This document shows positions 27,301 through 34,934 of a stretch of 40,626 nucleotides of DNA, piece by piece. Source of the DNA: a virus. Position 1 is the stretch's first letter; every line of letters starts with the position of its first letter. Position numbers and translations under genes: made by a program. The notes beneath the pieces are model-generated. The model saw nothing but the letters and a program-made list of their open reading frames with translations. It was not told the origin of the DNA and did not search any database. Location: IMG/VR virus record IMGVR_UViG_3300021139_000041, positions 1-40,626 of that record. The stretch is one strand, 5' to 3'.

Positions 27301-30300
27301 TTGAGTGTTCGACTAAACACAATCACTGGAATTGACGAGCTAAAGGTATAGTCTATGCCCAATGTGCACTGTTCTCCATTGACCCACACCAGCACCGCAC
27401 GATTGCTCAATACTGAATTGTTAAAGATACTGTTGATTTCGTAGTTGGTTTGTCTAGCATTCAACACTGTGTAGGTAAGGGCAGTATACTCACTGCCTTG
27501 TGGCACCATGTCACTGTAATACCATGGGAAACTGTTGTTCTTGATGGCATTGATGTTTTGTAGAATAGTGTCTACACTGCTGACAGGATCTGCATAATCA
27601 AGTGTACTCAGTGAACTGCACAAACTCAAAAATTTGTTCTTGAATTTTTGGTATTCTTTTCTAGCTAGGTTAACGGCACTGACAAAATTTGCTGTTGGAT
27701 CATTCAAGAATGCCATTGCATAAATCAGCGGTGACTGATGTTGTATCAGTGTACCGCCTTGTGCTTTGAGATAATTGTCCTGTAGTGCTATGTTGTTGAC
27801 ACTGGTATTCTCTACCAATTTTGAATAATGAGATCTAATCTGTCCCAGCGTGATTGTGGGGAACTCTTCGTTCAAGGGATTTAGATCTAGGTTGTCAGAA
27901 ATTTGATAATAGCCCAGAGTGCTGATGGTGTTGCCAAAAACCAATACGTCTATTTTGTCGTTTAGTGCTGGAGTTGCAATCAAGGCCACAACATAGTAAA
28001 TTCCATACTGTGCCAAAAAGTAATCTTGAGTTGGTGCCAACAACTTGTTGTTTAAAAATACCTTTAGGTGCGGCACTGTGGCTTGCGCAGCAGGCACTAC
28101 ATCAATTTGTACGAACGCAAAATCATTACCACTCAATTTGAGTGTTGCTGGCGGTGGTGAATCATTGTTGGCCGGCAAGGTCAACGAATTGCCGCTTACA
28201 ACAAATTGATCATAAAATTTTGTAAACAGTTGATATTGTTCGGTGGATTCTCTATTTGCTACCCAATTGCTCAACAGTGTTTGCTTGGTTCCTGAATTTT
28301 TAACCATGTAACCGGTATTGCAATTGGTTTCTTTAAACTCTCCACTCACAGTTGTTCCAATCAACTGTGCTGTAAATTGAGTAAAAATATCAGTATCATA
28401 ATAGTTACTGAAAACAATGTCGCCAATGTTATTGAAGTTTTGATACGATAATGGGAATCCCAAAACAGCATCGGCGTTTGCAGTTACGGTTGCAGTTCCT
28501 GTTCCGCTGCCTGTTCCGGTGGCAATAAAACTTACGCCAAACTCATTTGCGCTGGCGCCAATTGCAGTAAAGTCAGTAGTGCCAACCGAGTATATGGTAT
28601 ACGATTGCCCTACCACAAAGTTGCCGGCAGTGGTCACTGGTACTGCATAGCCAAACAACTGACTGCCACTGAATCCAGTGCCAGGATACACTGTGGTGTT
28701 ACTAAAACTGTAGCCGTCGGCATCATACAAATCAAACAAGGGCGGCTGATTCATGTTGTATTTTATTTGACTGTTGTGCCATGCCGTGCCATCAAAGTGA
28801 AACGTTACGCCTTGATTGGTGCCCAATACCGGAGTCACTACCGCTCCGGGTAGAATTGTTATACCTGTGTCTACTAGAGTAATAAAGTTTCTACTCTGAA
28901 TGGTTTGCATCTGTACTTGATACACCTTGTTTGAAACATTGGTGTCATAGTCATTGGTGAAAATAACAGTTTGTCCCTCGGCCAAGACTTCACCATTTAC
29001 AGTTGTTGTTATTTGTCCTTCAACGTTGGCAAATGCATCGCTGGCAGTAAAATTGATGATGTCAATGTTGGGCAGGAAATAGCTTCCAAAATTAAACAGT
29101 TGTAAATTGGCTTCAAATTCAACAATGGGTCTGCGTCCAGCAATACCTGTGCCATAATTAGGAGTGTCGTTGTTGTACGTGGCAGTTGCGGTTATGACAT
29201 CTTTATGGAACCAACGATTGTATCGTGTCCAAGGGTTGAGGTCTTGACTGCCGCGATTGATTGTGATGTAGTCAGGGCTGGTGTCAATGTCGTCGCCGTA
29301 GCTTTCAGGTACCACTAAGGCATCAACTGCAGCTAGAGCAATAGATGTACCCACACCTTCTACATAATAACTGTTATTGGCATAACTGCTGGGAGTAACA
29401 TAGCTGTCAAATGTGATTTTGAGTCCGTTTGTAAAAATTACTCCGTTGGGACTGGTATAGCCAACTTGTCCCAATATGTCGTTTGTGACATCAATAGTGG
29501 AACCAATGTTGTCAACTATTTTAATCACGCCAACAAAGTCAGGGTTGCTACTGTCTTGATAATATAGTGTGTCTAGATTGGCAGTGATTGCTGGAGCCTT
29601 TTGATATTGGTAGTTGTTGTTCAACCAAAAATAGTTTCCAGCATAGGTGTTGCCACTATTGACAAAGACTTTTTGTTGTGTTCCCACCGCAGTTGATGGT
29701 GCCAGTTGTATCACACTGTCGCCGGTGTTGGTGGGCACAAGATTAATTTTCCAAACATTTGTTCGTGTTGCAGAATGTACCACTGATCCAGGTGCCAAGG
29801 TAATGGTGCTAGTGACAGCAGCGCCCAGGTTGGGAGTTGTCCAATACGTGTCGTCAACATCGTTATTGACAAATACCAATGTCTTGCCATTTAGTTGACT
29901 GGTTGTGCCATCAATTCCACCGGGGAATCGAGACAAGAACGTGCTCAACAATTGATTTTGAATGTCAGTGTAGTGCAAAGTCACTGCCGAGTTTACACTT
30001 GCCACCAAGGGCAAACTAGAATTATTTACGTAAAAATCTTGAGCGTTGGCCAAAGGAACTTGGAATGTGATGCTGCCAAGGTCAGTTCCGTTGTTTTTGA
30101 CTCCCAATATTTGTCTAGTGCTGAGAGTGTTGATGTTGGGATCTACCCCTGATGTGCCTTGATTGGTTTGAATCCAAAAACTTATACCGGGTTGGTTGAT
30201 GTTGAAGGTGTAGGTGCCTCCACGTGCAAGAGTCAGTTGTAGGTTGGGATGATTGCCCGCACCACTGAAAGTGTATCCACCAATGTTGGTGTTTCTAACA

Positions 30301-30791
30301 ACATCGTATGTGGCCTGATACGGGGTTTGATTTGCATACACCGCAACTGATGTGGGATTTCCGCTACTGTCCAAGGGACCATTGGGCAACCAATAGTAGT
30401 TGTAGTAATTTACAAATTTATCATAATCAAAATGCCCATCATAACTGTACGCTTGTGAGCTAAACAGTCTTTGATGATTGTTTGAAAATCCGCCATTGGT
30501 GGTGATGCTGTTTAATAGGTCAATGTAGCCCGAATTGAAAGTTATATCGCCATTCTTGTCTTTGACAACAACACTGCCCTCGAGTTGATAGTTCTGTCGT
30601 TGTGCAGAAAACTCATTGATGTAGTTGTCGCCTTGGCGATATGTTGGTGCAAACGTTCTGCCGATGTAGCCATTTAGTTTGACGTTTTCAGCGTCAACCA
30701 CTAACTGATCAAGAGTGGCTCCAAGAAACTTTTCGTTGGCGGTGGTTTGAAATACGCTGGGTAGAAAATTAAGAGTAGATTTTAAAGCCAT
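18300..30791 (-). CDS. Giant baseplate/tail structural protein (4163 residues)
   Basis: One uninterrupted frame of 12.5 kb starts immediately after gp6 (TAATG, one-base overlap), where T4 encodes gp7. The N-terminus has LPSVFQTTANEKFLGATLDQ, NGYIGRTFAPTY, and FDYDKFVNYYNYYWLPNGP, a signature of giant proteins in marine T4-like phages. Other recognisable parts: an SVGTTDFTAIGA repeat (about 720-770), a conserved YWFDTDTP...PWRMLGF region (about 1325-1380), a carbohydrate-binding-like W/Y module (about 1846-1890), seven FG-GAP-like repeats (about 2273-2654), a GTGY/GAGF beta repeat pair (about 3300-3365) and five GNVY-type repeats (about 3645-4020). It likely forms a baseplate wedge or collar-like outer structure. 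The exact T4 equivalent is uncertain; the size is about four times gp7. Confidence 0.8.
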   Translation of the reverse strand: MALKSTLNFLPSVFQTTANEKFLGATLDQLVVDAENVKLNGYIGRTFAPTYRQGDNYINEFSAQRQNYQLEGSVVVKDKNGDITFNSGYIDLLNSITTNGGFSNNHQRLFSSQAYSYDGHFDYDKFVNYYNYYWLPNGPLDSSGNPTSVAVYANQTPYQATYDVVRNTNIGGYTFSGAGNHPNLQLTLARGGTYTFNINQPGISFWIQTNQGTSGVDPNINTLSTRQILGVKNNGTDLGSITFQVPLANAQDFYVNNSSLPLVASVNSAVTLHYTDIQNQLLSTFLSRFPGGIDGTTSQLNGKTLVFVNNDVDDTYWTTPNLGAAVTSTITLAPGSVVHSATRTNVWKINLVPTNTGDSVIQLAPSTAVGTQQKVFVNSGNTYAGNYFWLNNNYQYQKAPAITANLDTLYYQDSSNPDFVGVIKIVDNIGSTIDVTNDILGQVGYTSPNGVIFTNGLKITFDSYVTPSSYANNSYYVEGVGTSIALAAVDALVVPESYGDDIDTSPDYITINRGSQDLNPWTRYNRWFHKDVITATATYNNDTPNYGTGIAGRRPIVEFEANLQLFNFGSYFLPNIDIINFTASDAFANVEGQITTTVNGEVLAEGQTVIFTNDYDTNVSNKVYQVQMQTIQSRNFITLVDTGITILPGAVVTPVLGTNQGVTFHFDGTAWHNSQIKYNMNQPPLFDLYDADGYSFSNTTVYPGTGFSGSQLFGYAVPVTTAGNFVVGQSYTIYSVGTTDFTAIGASANEFGVSFIATGTGSGTGTATVTANADAVLGFPLSYQNFNNIGDIVFSNYYDTDIFTQFTAQLIGTTVSGEFKETNCNTGYMVKNSGTKQTLLSNWVANRESTEQYQLFTKFYDQFVVSGNSLTLPANNDSPPPATLKLSGNDFAFVQIDVVPAAQATVPHLKVFLNNKLLAPTQDYFLAQYGIYYVVALIATPALNDKIDVLVFGNTISTLGYYQISDNLDLNPLNEEFPTITLGQIRSHYSKLVENTSVNNIALQDNYLKAQGGTLIQHQSPLIYAMAFLNDPTANFVSAVNLARKEYQKFKNKFLSLCSSLSTLDYADPVSSVDTILQNINAIKNNSFPWYYSDMVPQGSEYTALTYTVLNARQTNYEINSIFNNSVLSNRAVLVWVNGEQCTLGIDYTFSSSIPVIVFSRTLNVGDTILIRDYANTDGNYIPETPSKLGLYPKFAPELYLDTTYQTPTMVIQGHDGSITPAFGDFRDQFLLELELRIYNNIKANYANNAINLDDVIPGRFRKTDYSLLEYNQILGQNFLSWAGTNNVDYSSNTSYDANNPWTWNYAQFPDSVSGDYLQGSWRAIYNYWFDTDTPNLTPWRMLGFSSMPSWWTTRYGPAPYTSGNTLLWSDLSQGYIWNNNEPYTDSRYVRPNLLSFIPVDSSGDLLSPIEIPLISQLNASYASANFASGQQGPAESAWRRSSDYPYAVQATLAITKPAQYFATQFDTSSFYKNPITGYFSQLDNQKIKPSILKINGFDTGTTVQRTSGYVNWIADNIKNLGMDPLSFLNNYFTNLSVQLNYKISGYTDKDLLTVSAEQTSPGSTSSSVIIPNNNYSVYLNKSTPIGVAEYSAIVIENTGTGYSVSGYNPSRPYFVIYPSLINNNTTAVTVNGESVKTYNENTGVRTIIPYGTVFRSVQQTVDFIVGYGRYLSDLGFVFEDFNTDLGLPQNWDLSVQEFMYWSQQGWGEGNVIVLNPAATGLKLQSIASVVDEITNTDNGNKLLNQDFIPIKPNNYNVQRKDSGAETAGKLTPNVFTVTTLDNSIICYAKLNLVQYEHVLVFDNVDDFGDIIYIPSQGSRQYRLKLFGSKTGFWNGSLSAPGYIYSDPTIALWSPGTDYKLGDIVKYNNFYYTATADVPASQSFNLAVWTQILQNSIQTGMLPNFAHNAQKFINFYDVDLPPLEDTFQNYSAGLIGFRERNYLTDLGLTIPAQTKFYQGFIKQKGTINSVNALTTATFNNVQGNITVYEEWAFQVGKYGGLNSNTFKEFVLDQNIFTTNPVAFTSNSTFSNANIIVNLNGNAAAGALGNVYNASNLASTVTSIYNNRAVTVYPTDMPDAGYMNLNDVDYAIYDIAQWTQPVNTVGIGNKVWIAHNYVGQWDILRVCETDLTATQVTYTLDNYATITFNAAHSFEADDVFILKDFGHNMDNVYQIVRVINSLNVTIAITNKDALVPLIRVRSYTGSGIVYALRSARYQTTANLASIAPPKNGWLNNDHVWVNNATANGWGTYTFNNPWLSNTAVKTYSYYGNVANNNYGSAVKVNSTTGMVYVGNPGNNTVQIYGINNGAYQLDSILSGEFTPDVKFGASIDTQGNTVVIGAPGSNYVQMYQVDFVNNVGQLITGQGFYSNANVGFGKSVAISADETWVFASGLDTVVSFNATQPETVYESYSVINSVSGATASWGNVIKTNNNGSLLFVADPKATNGNVGAGNVYIYQNNTNTGSITLLQTITSLHNNQNANFGTSIAIDSTGGNLFVGAPGSTASGYLNGVVERWVRNTGGQYVRSAVIAHPNNEIGQFGVSVSVSSDGTVLGIGSQGSAAEEHTTFDNTALTIDASTTNFIDYIQNSGAVYMFEPFINTLVANDVGTYLYTRELETPLEAGDMYGSSLDVSRAVAVAGAPGYKNNAGEVVIFVNPARATYWNLTRQQTAQVDINSISRTFLYNLTNNNILAALDYIDPKKGKVLSSVETDIDYKLEVDPAKYNNGTGTIYADLYWGPQQVGQIWWDLSTVRFIDYEQDDLIYRLNHWGQMFPGSSIDIYQWVESTVPPSQYVAHGYSGTPLATDDSAYSSYGYATANGMVKLHYYFWVKGIDTIATKQGKFNSVLSIAEAIENPQSQGIPYATILRNDTVALYNVDGLLTGQKTVLQLGSQTTTPNLVHSEYQLVQQGNSSSQIPKSILTKLIDSLAGIDTYGNVVPNPALIPSQRYGIGNRPIQTMIMNRVLALQNYFSIVNPLLAAYPVVERKSLTLLNSSESIPTPGSKQYNLTVNSVDELAYIDTTNLSPGYQVLVTNDANSQGRWTIYTLQTVAGELTFGTVPTMAQSYKTNLYWNYIDWYDANYNSSRTPDLTVANLLELGKLTLTANTYVKVLNAGNDNFVIYYIDNNLNRNLVGIENGTIQINTTNLFESYAQVELRHILLAMQDNIFIDDLVNEYNNIFFAMINYILTEQKNLDWVFKTSFISATQRIRKLQEFPSYIPDNQTFYLDYINEVKPYRTLVREFVVDYIGNDYYNGDITDFDLPPYWDATLGIYRSPTGTQSYDSTIYQTGVYRQWLNNYKYQVADIVVKSPGTGYLFAPQIVVKGGGGQGVTAVATVNAAGGIASITVLTPGAGFTSEPEVIINGVGTGAVAYAVLRNVFVGNNMGHNLVRSISTTMRFDRLDYTNSNTFVFWDNVTANTTINANSIIVNNGLLYQLSNTYNVGSNIVFPTANITSISASNFNTANDRITAFNGNVNLALYQSGIDYPGVIVDGNTYIGTQYDTNIKSFYSNVFGVNPGDIQIDGGAYYDTYNSHAPEELVPGRVYDALNLEVFTNDGSNLAFRIFDDMNGNSSYYRIGTAKTQLAKDLLITDKFINVVNAEVLPTPNPALGIPGVVFINGEKITYYRNYITEPGTAWTPNLVVATDRVISYGGNTYLTTGNVYASTFASIAANTTQISINSLGQIRRAVDGTAPTTLTINNWHTFANYPVGAYIYYQGNTYVTTGNTWAYNIPWTPLNATISVGEYVYFNNNTYVVTGNVYSSTFANISSNLTYVTSGTDSGFASISANIQFAFVGNVATRHVANSYVVDSSILQSIPGTATKNLQLTYANTYTMTDYVSYGLRINGTISANIGDVLTQIRTISNVWTPNNTTIMSGSTFYYNGASYQATGNVYGANFANVTANVIYLFAGNTANTVTMRALQTVTNSNVVPVIITAGTLQGLPEVFDSNLGFDADGGDEPFVITASSAPTTRPNVTIPSWSSNTVFTVGSVLQYNGNVYTVLGNVYSAYFANISSQSNISSNITTSANSTVYFNGNLSNYTTTANVLQPYDQWYNTTTNQLYYWTGSSWTANLTTTGVGFDNTTSPIYINNNVTSAYVNTAYILGKVNIDGQTTVAAGTSLVQGNIWYSRGNGTPSNGHTLDSQTGVQATFLKASRGGFAP
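18735..19850 (-). repeat. Five degenerate GNVY coding repeats in the giant protein
   Basis: Near the C-terminus of the giant protein, a unit of the form Y-x-G/N-N-x-x-Y-x-x-x-G-N-V-Y, usually followed by x-x-x-FA-x-x-x-x-N, occurs five times (starting near DNA positions 19850, 19660, 19560, 19170 and 18815). Each is preceded by a W-containing segment such as WTPNLV or WTPNNT. The W, Y and G spacing resembles small carbohydrate-binding modules, so binding to cell-surface sugars is possible. Confidence 0.6.
22830..23975 (-). other. Predicted seven-bladed FG-GAP-like propeller in the giant protein
   Basis: Residues about 2273-2654 contain seven successive units with a G-x-(S/A)-V/I start, a central strand, a GAPG or related turn and a V-x-I/M-Y/F end. 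Examples are FGASIDTQGNTVVIGAPGSN, FGTSIAIDSTGGNLFVGAPG and YGSSLDVSRAVAVAGAPGY. This is the FG-GAP pattern of integrin-type beta-propellers, and seven units would close a ring. Such domains usually bind proteins or sugars. Confidence 0.65.
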
Positions 30792-33700
30792 TACTGTGTT
30801 GATCCGAAGTTAACGCCACTTATACCAAGTTGGGCAGCAGTCAATGATGATACAATTTGCACATCATTCACTGTTGCTGCATTGGTTAAAATTTCCCAAG
30901 GCTCGCTGTTGATTTGGAAGTAATTTCCAAATATCAAATCAGTACTGCTTGGTACTATAACGATGCTGGCAAGATTTGGGGCTAATACGCTATGCAAATA
31001 AGCTGCCAATTCTGAGAAGTAAAAGGTATCACCAAAATCCCAATTGCTAATATCAAAGTAGTTGTTGATGGCGTCAATCACTTGTGTTTTCATTTCGTTG
31101 GCTGTGATATTCACTGCGGGATTGATAACAACTTGGAATGTTGCCTGTAGACTTGGATCAGCCTTAGCGCCAAATAGGGGTTTGAACTGTGCAGGATTGT
31201 ACACTATACTGTCGCTGATGGTTTTACTGTTATCTAACGAATTATAGGCCACTTCCAAACTGCTGGCTGTTGGTGGTAAAGGTTCTTTGACAGTGCCGGT
31301 TAAATCCTGTAACCAAGCCATGTAGTTGCTGGTGTAGGCTGCTGTCAAAATGTACATGTCAATTATGTTTACTGGCGTAGGATCTATTCGATTACGTGCC
31401 GGTGTGTTGTGCTTGTATTGGAAGTACAGGTTGTTGGCACTGAGCGAGGTGCCGGCTGCAGGAACATTGCCCACAAGTCGAGTAAACAAGTCGGGATTGT
31501 CCGGTATTCCAATAATCTGTGTGCTCGGGAATGTTACTTTGACTTGTGTATCATCAGTGTAGCCGTCAGGAGCAGTTATTGTGTTGTAGATTGACCAAAC
31601 AATATCAGTACCAATTGGTGTTGCAGTGTTTGGCAATGTGTTAATTTTCAGTATCTTGATGGAATCAGTGATTGTGGATCCAGTCATGCTATCATATACA
31701 CGCACTGTGGGATCAAAATAGAAGTTGGTTTCCCCGGCACTGCCAAATGTGTAGTTCATTGTCTTGTATGACACATTGTAAGCGCCTTGGTTAAAAGTGA
31801 ATTTAATAAGCCAATTGGTGCTGGTGCCAATACTGCTAGGAGTAATCAAACTCCAAATTTGATTGACTTGATCATAATACAAACCAAAATTCACATTGTT
31901 GGTGATGTATGTGACCATTTGTGTGATCACGGTGTTTGTCAATTTGTTTTTGTATGGAGGTATGATCGAAGTCACAGTTGCTCCAGTGGGCACAACAGTT
32001 GCAAAACGCACCAGGCTTGGTGTGTTAAAATCACCATTGGACACTGTGCTGGCCACTGATGCGTAGCTATTGGCTCCACCATATGAAAATTCTACGCTGG
32101 CGCCAGCGGCCACATACTGCAAGTTTCCACTGATGCCAAGTCCCACTTGCTGAGTATTTCCCAACAATTGCAAGTATCCGGTGCTGCTTGTGGTGCTTGT
32201 GGTGTGCTGATTAAATTGTATATTGGCATTGGGCGGCAAGTAACGAGGATAAACTGCATAATAGTAGTTGCTCATCTCGGTAGAATTTATAATAGGAATA
32301 ATCTGATTATAAATTGCATTGTATATGTCTGTAGTAGTTAAAAAACTAAACGAAGTTGAACTTACTGTGTTGTTGGCAGTTAGCACACCATCATCGCAAA
32401 ATACATTGGTGCTGCTGAAACTGCCAGTGGGATCTAGTGCGTCTAAATATAGACTCACACCCGAACTGGTTCGATTCACTGCCTTGACTTTTTGTATGCT
32501 GGCGAACGAGGTCAAGGGGAATATCTGATAATCCTCGCCATTGATCATGCGATTCTGTGTGTAGTACTGTTGAGGGGCATTTGACTTGATACTGCTCAAA
32601 CTGGGTGCCGCATTGGCATTTGTAATGGTGTATTTTAAACTGGCAGTTACAGTCAGTGTTTGTGTAGCGCCGGTCTTGCTTATGTAACTGAACGGAATTG
32701 ACACATAGGCAAGATCATCGGGTGCTATGGAATAGGTGAGTCCATTGGAACTTCTAAAATAAAATGTAAAGTTGCCTTGTGGTATGTTGCTGAAACCACC
32801 ATCGCCAAACACCAGGCTCACTTGATCGTTGTTGAGTGTGTTGATTTGATATATGTTTTTGTCTGTGAGATTGTTGTAAATCACGTTGATGCCGGGAATG
32901 GCTGGAACTTTTTCCCATAGTGTTGTGGGTGCTCCGTTTACATTGGTAGCATACAACCATTGATCATCATCGGTGATGTTATGAGTGGTCACGTTTACAT
33001 AGTTATTGGGTATGGCATTTGTGATTGTAAATGTTGTTGCCGATAACTGTCCTTGTTTGAAATAAACAAAAAATCCTGTGTTGTTGCTGCCATTACCGTT
33101 ATTGTCGTTTTGATACAATATATTGAACTTGCTAGTCTGAGTGGGATCGTTCTGGTATAGATAAGATTTGCCTAGACTGGTAGCACTCACTGCTTCAAAG
33201 TTGGTGTTGGTGCCATTCACGCTGGCCCCAAAACTCACAACTGGCAAATTGTTGGGATTCAAGTTAATGGTGTATTCGTCAGTTTTGATATTGTTGATGG
33301 TTTGACTGTTGCCAGGCTTGCCTATACTTTCGCTACTGATCAAGGCAGCATTTAGCACCGCAGTAAACTGCTCGAGCCAATTGTCGTTAGTTAAATCGTT
33401 CCAGTGAATCGTGGTGTTTTCTAAATTGATTCCGTTGCTGTCATATACAGACTCTGAAGTCTTGATGCTGTCAAATTTCAGTAGGCCACTGGCAGGTGTA
33501 TTGCGAGGCGGGTTATAGCTCAACATACGTGCCAACTTGAGAATACTGTCACGACGTTGTGCAGTATCCAAGAAGTTTTCACGTGCATTCAGATCCGTAC
33601 GGAATGCCAGACTCTGTCCTAGAAAACTGATCATGTCAATGATAGCAATGAACTCACTGCTTTCAATGTAGTCATTGAAAGTTTCTGGGTAATAGTTTTT

Positions 33701-33832
33701 AATGTAATTTATCATGGTGTTACGAATTGTTTCAAAATCGTAACTGGTGAAGTCAGCGTTAGTGAACGTTTGATAAATTTTTGTCCAGTCTTGCTGAACA
33801 AGAAGACTGGTTTGACGAGTTGTTTGAGCCAT
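30791..33832 (-). CDS. gp6: Baseplate wedge protein gp6
   Basis: The 1013-residue protein has the gp6 signature near its N-terminus: DFTSYDFETIRNTMINYI, YYPETFNDYIESSEFIA, FLGQSLAFRTDLNARENFL and ILKLARMLSYNPPRN. gp6 dimers form the iris-like inner ring of the T4 baseplate and join the wedges. The C-terminal part has the long repeat-poor beta-rich tail expected of the baseplate J/gp6 superfamily. At 1013 residues it is much longer than T4 gp6 (about 660). A late box AATAAATA lies upstream at 33851-33858, and the giant gene follows with a one-base overlap. Confidence 0.93.
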   Translation of the reverse strand: MAQTTRQTSLLVQQDWTKIYQTFTNADFTSYDFETIRNTMINYIKNYYPETFNDYIESSEFIAIIDMISFLGQSLAFRTDLNARENFLDTAQRRDSILKLARMLSYNPPRNTPASGLLKFDSIKTSESVYDSNGINLENTTIHWNDLTNDNWLEQFTAVLNAALISSESIGKPGNSQTINNIKTDEYTINLNPNNLPVVSFGASVNGTNTNFEAVSATSLGKSYLYQNDPTQTSKFNILYQNDNNGNGSNNTGFFVYFKQGQLSATTFTITNAIPNNYVNVTTHNITDDDQWLYATNVNGAPTTLWEKVPAIPGINVIYNNLTDKNIYQINTLNNDQVSLVFGDGGFSNIPQGNFTFYFRSSNGLTYSIAPDDLAYVSIPFSYISKTGATQTLTVTASLKYTITNANAAPSLSSIKSNAPQQYYTQNRMINGEDYQIFPLTSFASIQKVKAVNRTSSGVSLYLDALDPTGSFSSTNVFCDDGVLTANNTVSSTSFSFLTTTDIYNAIYNQIIPIINSTEMSNYYYAVYPRYLPPNANIQFNQHTTSTTSSTGYLQLLGNTQQVGLGISGNLQYVAAGASVEFSYGGANSYASVASTVSNGDFNTPSLVRFATVVPTGATVTSIIPPYKNKLTNTVITQMVTYITNNVNFGLYYDQVNQIWSLITPSSIGTSTNWLIKFTFNQGAYNVSYKTMNYTFGSAGETNFYFDPTVRVYDSMTGSTITDSIKILKINTLPNTATPIGTDIVWSIYNTITAPDGYTDDTQVKVTFPSTQIIGIPDNPDLFTRLVGNVPAAGTSLSANNLYFQYKHNTPARNRIDPTPVNIIDMYILTAAYTSNYMAWLQDLTGTVKEPLPPTASSLEVAYNSLDNSKTISDSIVYNPAQFKPLFGAKADPSLQATFQVVINPAVNITANEMKTQVIDAINNYFDISNWDFGDTFYFSELAAYLHSVLAPNLASIVIVPSSTDLIFGNYFQINSEPWEILTNAATVNDVQIVSSLTAAQLGISGVNFGSTQ

Positions 33833-33850
33833 ATTTCTACCTATATCTAT

Positions 33851-33858
33851 TATTTATT
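33851..33858 (-). promoter_or_regulatory. T4-type late box AATAAATA before gp6
   Basis: In the 45-nt gap before gp6 the minus strand reads AATAAATA, one base from the T4 late core. It ends 18 nt before the ATG, with an AGGT ribosome site between. It would allow gp6 and the giant protein to be transcribed independently of upstream baseplate genes. Confidence 0.5.
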
Positions 33859-33877
33859 GCAAAAATAATATGGGTAG

Positions 33878-34252
33878 TTAATTGGTCGTTAGAGTTTGAT
33901 TGTTTTTGTCAAAATTCAACGCCAATGTGGCCACTTGATTAGTGGGCACATACGACAGTGTGATTTCGATCATAAAACCCGATTCTTGTTGAGTGATGTT
34001 GACGTGACTCACTGCGATTCTTGGATCATAGCCCACGATTTTTGTGATATCGTCCTGTATGGTTTGTTTTGTAGTAGTGTCCAATGGCTCAAACAACAAG
34101 TCCCAAATAATGGTACCAAAATTTGGTTGCATCAATTTGTCGCCGCGTTTGATGCTGAAGTGATTGATTAGATCCTGTTGAGCCAGCTGAAAATCGGTTA
34201 GAGTGAATTTTTTACTGTTGCCGTAGGTGCTAAATCCAATGTATGTAGTCAT
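33878..34252 (-). CDS. gp25: Baseplate wedge protein gp25
   Basis: The 124-residue protein has the GPW/gp25 fold features: a QQDLINHFSIKRGDKLMQPNFG segment in pieces, then IIWDLLFEPLD, the conserved core close to the EPR motif that contacts the baseplate, and a C-terminal beta hairpin (MIEITLSYVP). gp25 sits with gp6 and gp53 in the wedge and helps start the sheath. Length matches T4 gp25 (132 residues). It starts ten bases after the lytic enzyme gene. A box AATAAATA overlaps the lytic gene's stop but is probably too close to the ATG to serve it. Confidence 0.92.
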   Translation of the reverse strand: MTTYIGFSTYGNSKKFTLTDFQLAQQDLINHFSIKRGDKLMQPNFGTIIWDLLFEPLDTTTKQTIQDDITKIVGYDPRIAVSHVNITQQESGFMIEITLSYVPTNQVATLALNFDKNNQTLTTN

Positions 34253-34262
34253 AGTAGTGTAT

Positions 34263-34934
34263 TTATTGTGTTAAAACGGTAACAGCATAGCGTCCGCTAT
34301 TGAAGGCATTGGCAGTCAACGGGGTACTTACATTGTTGTATCTCCAGCCCCAGGCGCCAGTGCCCGAACTGTTCACATTGGTAGCAGGAGTTCCAACTCC
34401 CACGGTCCAGGCCACATAAATCATTCCTGCCACAACATCTGCTGCATCGGTTGACTGTATGGCATCAATATTAGTCAGCCCGTAATAGAGATCATGAATC
34501 ATTTGCAGTGCCAAATAGTCCTGTGTGACGGTGTTAGACAAAAAAGATGTTAGGCTAGTGGTGTTATTGAGATAGTTTGAATACGAGTTGTTGACGTTTC
34601 GCTTGGGAGTCGGGCGCCAGCAGGTTTGATGGTTTACACAGTTGTTGCCGTATGCGGCGTTTGATCCCGGCGCCAAAAATCCATAGTTTTCCAGGGTCTG
34701 AGTGCTCACTTGATATGCGCCAAGAGCATTTGAAGTGCCGATCAATTGATAGTTCCATTGCGATTGATCGTAAGCAATTTCGGCCAGTAGATTCTGAGTT
34801 TGCGTGGCAGTCAAGCCAGCAGTGAGTCCCCATCCCGGAGGATAGGCCGGCATTTTGGCAGTGCCTAACCAACTCAAGGGCAAGGCATGCAGTATTGGCA
34901 ATCCGGCTGCTGCTTGAATTCCGTAGTCTATCAC
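34263..34934 (-). CDS. Baseplate-associated cell-wall lytic enzyme (separate lysozyme module)
   Basis: The open frame begins with ATG at 34985, but the best start is GTG at 34934-34932: it overlaps the gp5 stop as GTGA and has a perfect GGAGG (34945-34941) six bases before it. That gives 223 residues. The protein has AEIAYDQSQWNY with a likely catalytic Glu (E52), then GAYQVSTQTLENYGFL (residues 72-75 = GAYQ), matching the E...GxYQ pattern of lytic transglycosylases and goose-type lysozyme folds. Later GVGTP and GAWGWRYNN are conserved in related phage tail lysins as I recall. In T4 the lysozyme is inside gp5; here it is its own gene, adjacent and coupled. It would cut peptidoglycan during tail penetration. 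Confidence 0.8.
   Translation of the reverse strand: MIDYGIQAAAGLPILHALPLSWLGTAKMPAYPPGWGLTAGLTATQTQNLLAEIAYDQSQWNYQLIGTSNALGAYQVSTQTLENYGFLAPGSNAAYGNNCVNHQTCWRPTPKRNVNNSYSNYLNNTTSLTSFLSNTVTQDYLALQMIHDLYYGLTNIDAIQSTDAADVVAGMIYVAWTVGVGTPATNVNSSGTGAWGWRYNNVSTPLTANAFNSGRYAVTVLTQ

Noticed and set aside
34260-34267. AATAAATA box before gp25 as a late promoter
   Set aside because: It ends seven bases from the ATG and overlaps the previous stop codon, leaving no room for a ribosome site in the transcript.
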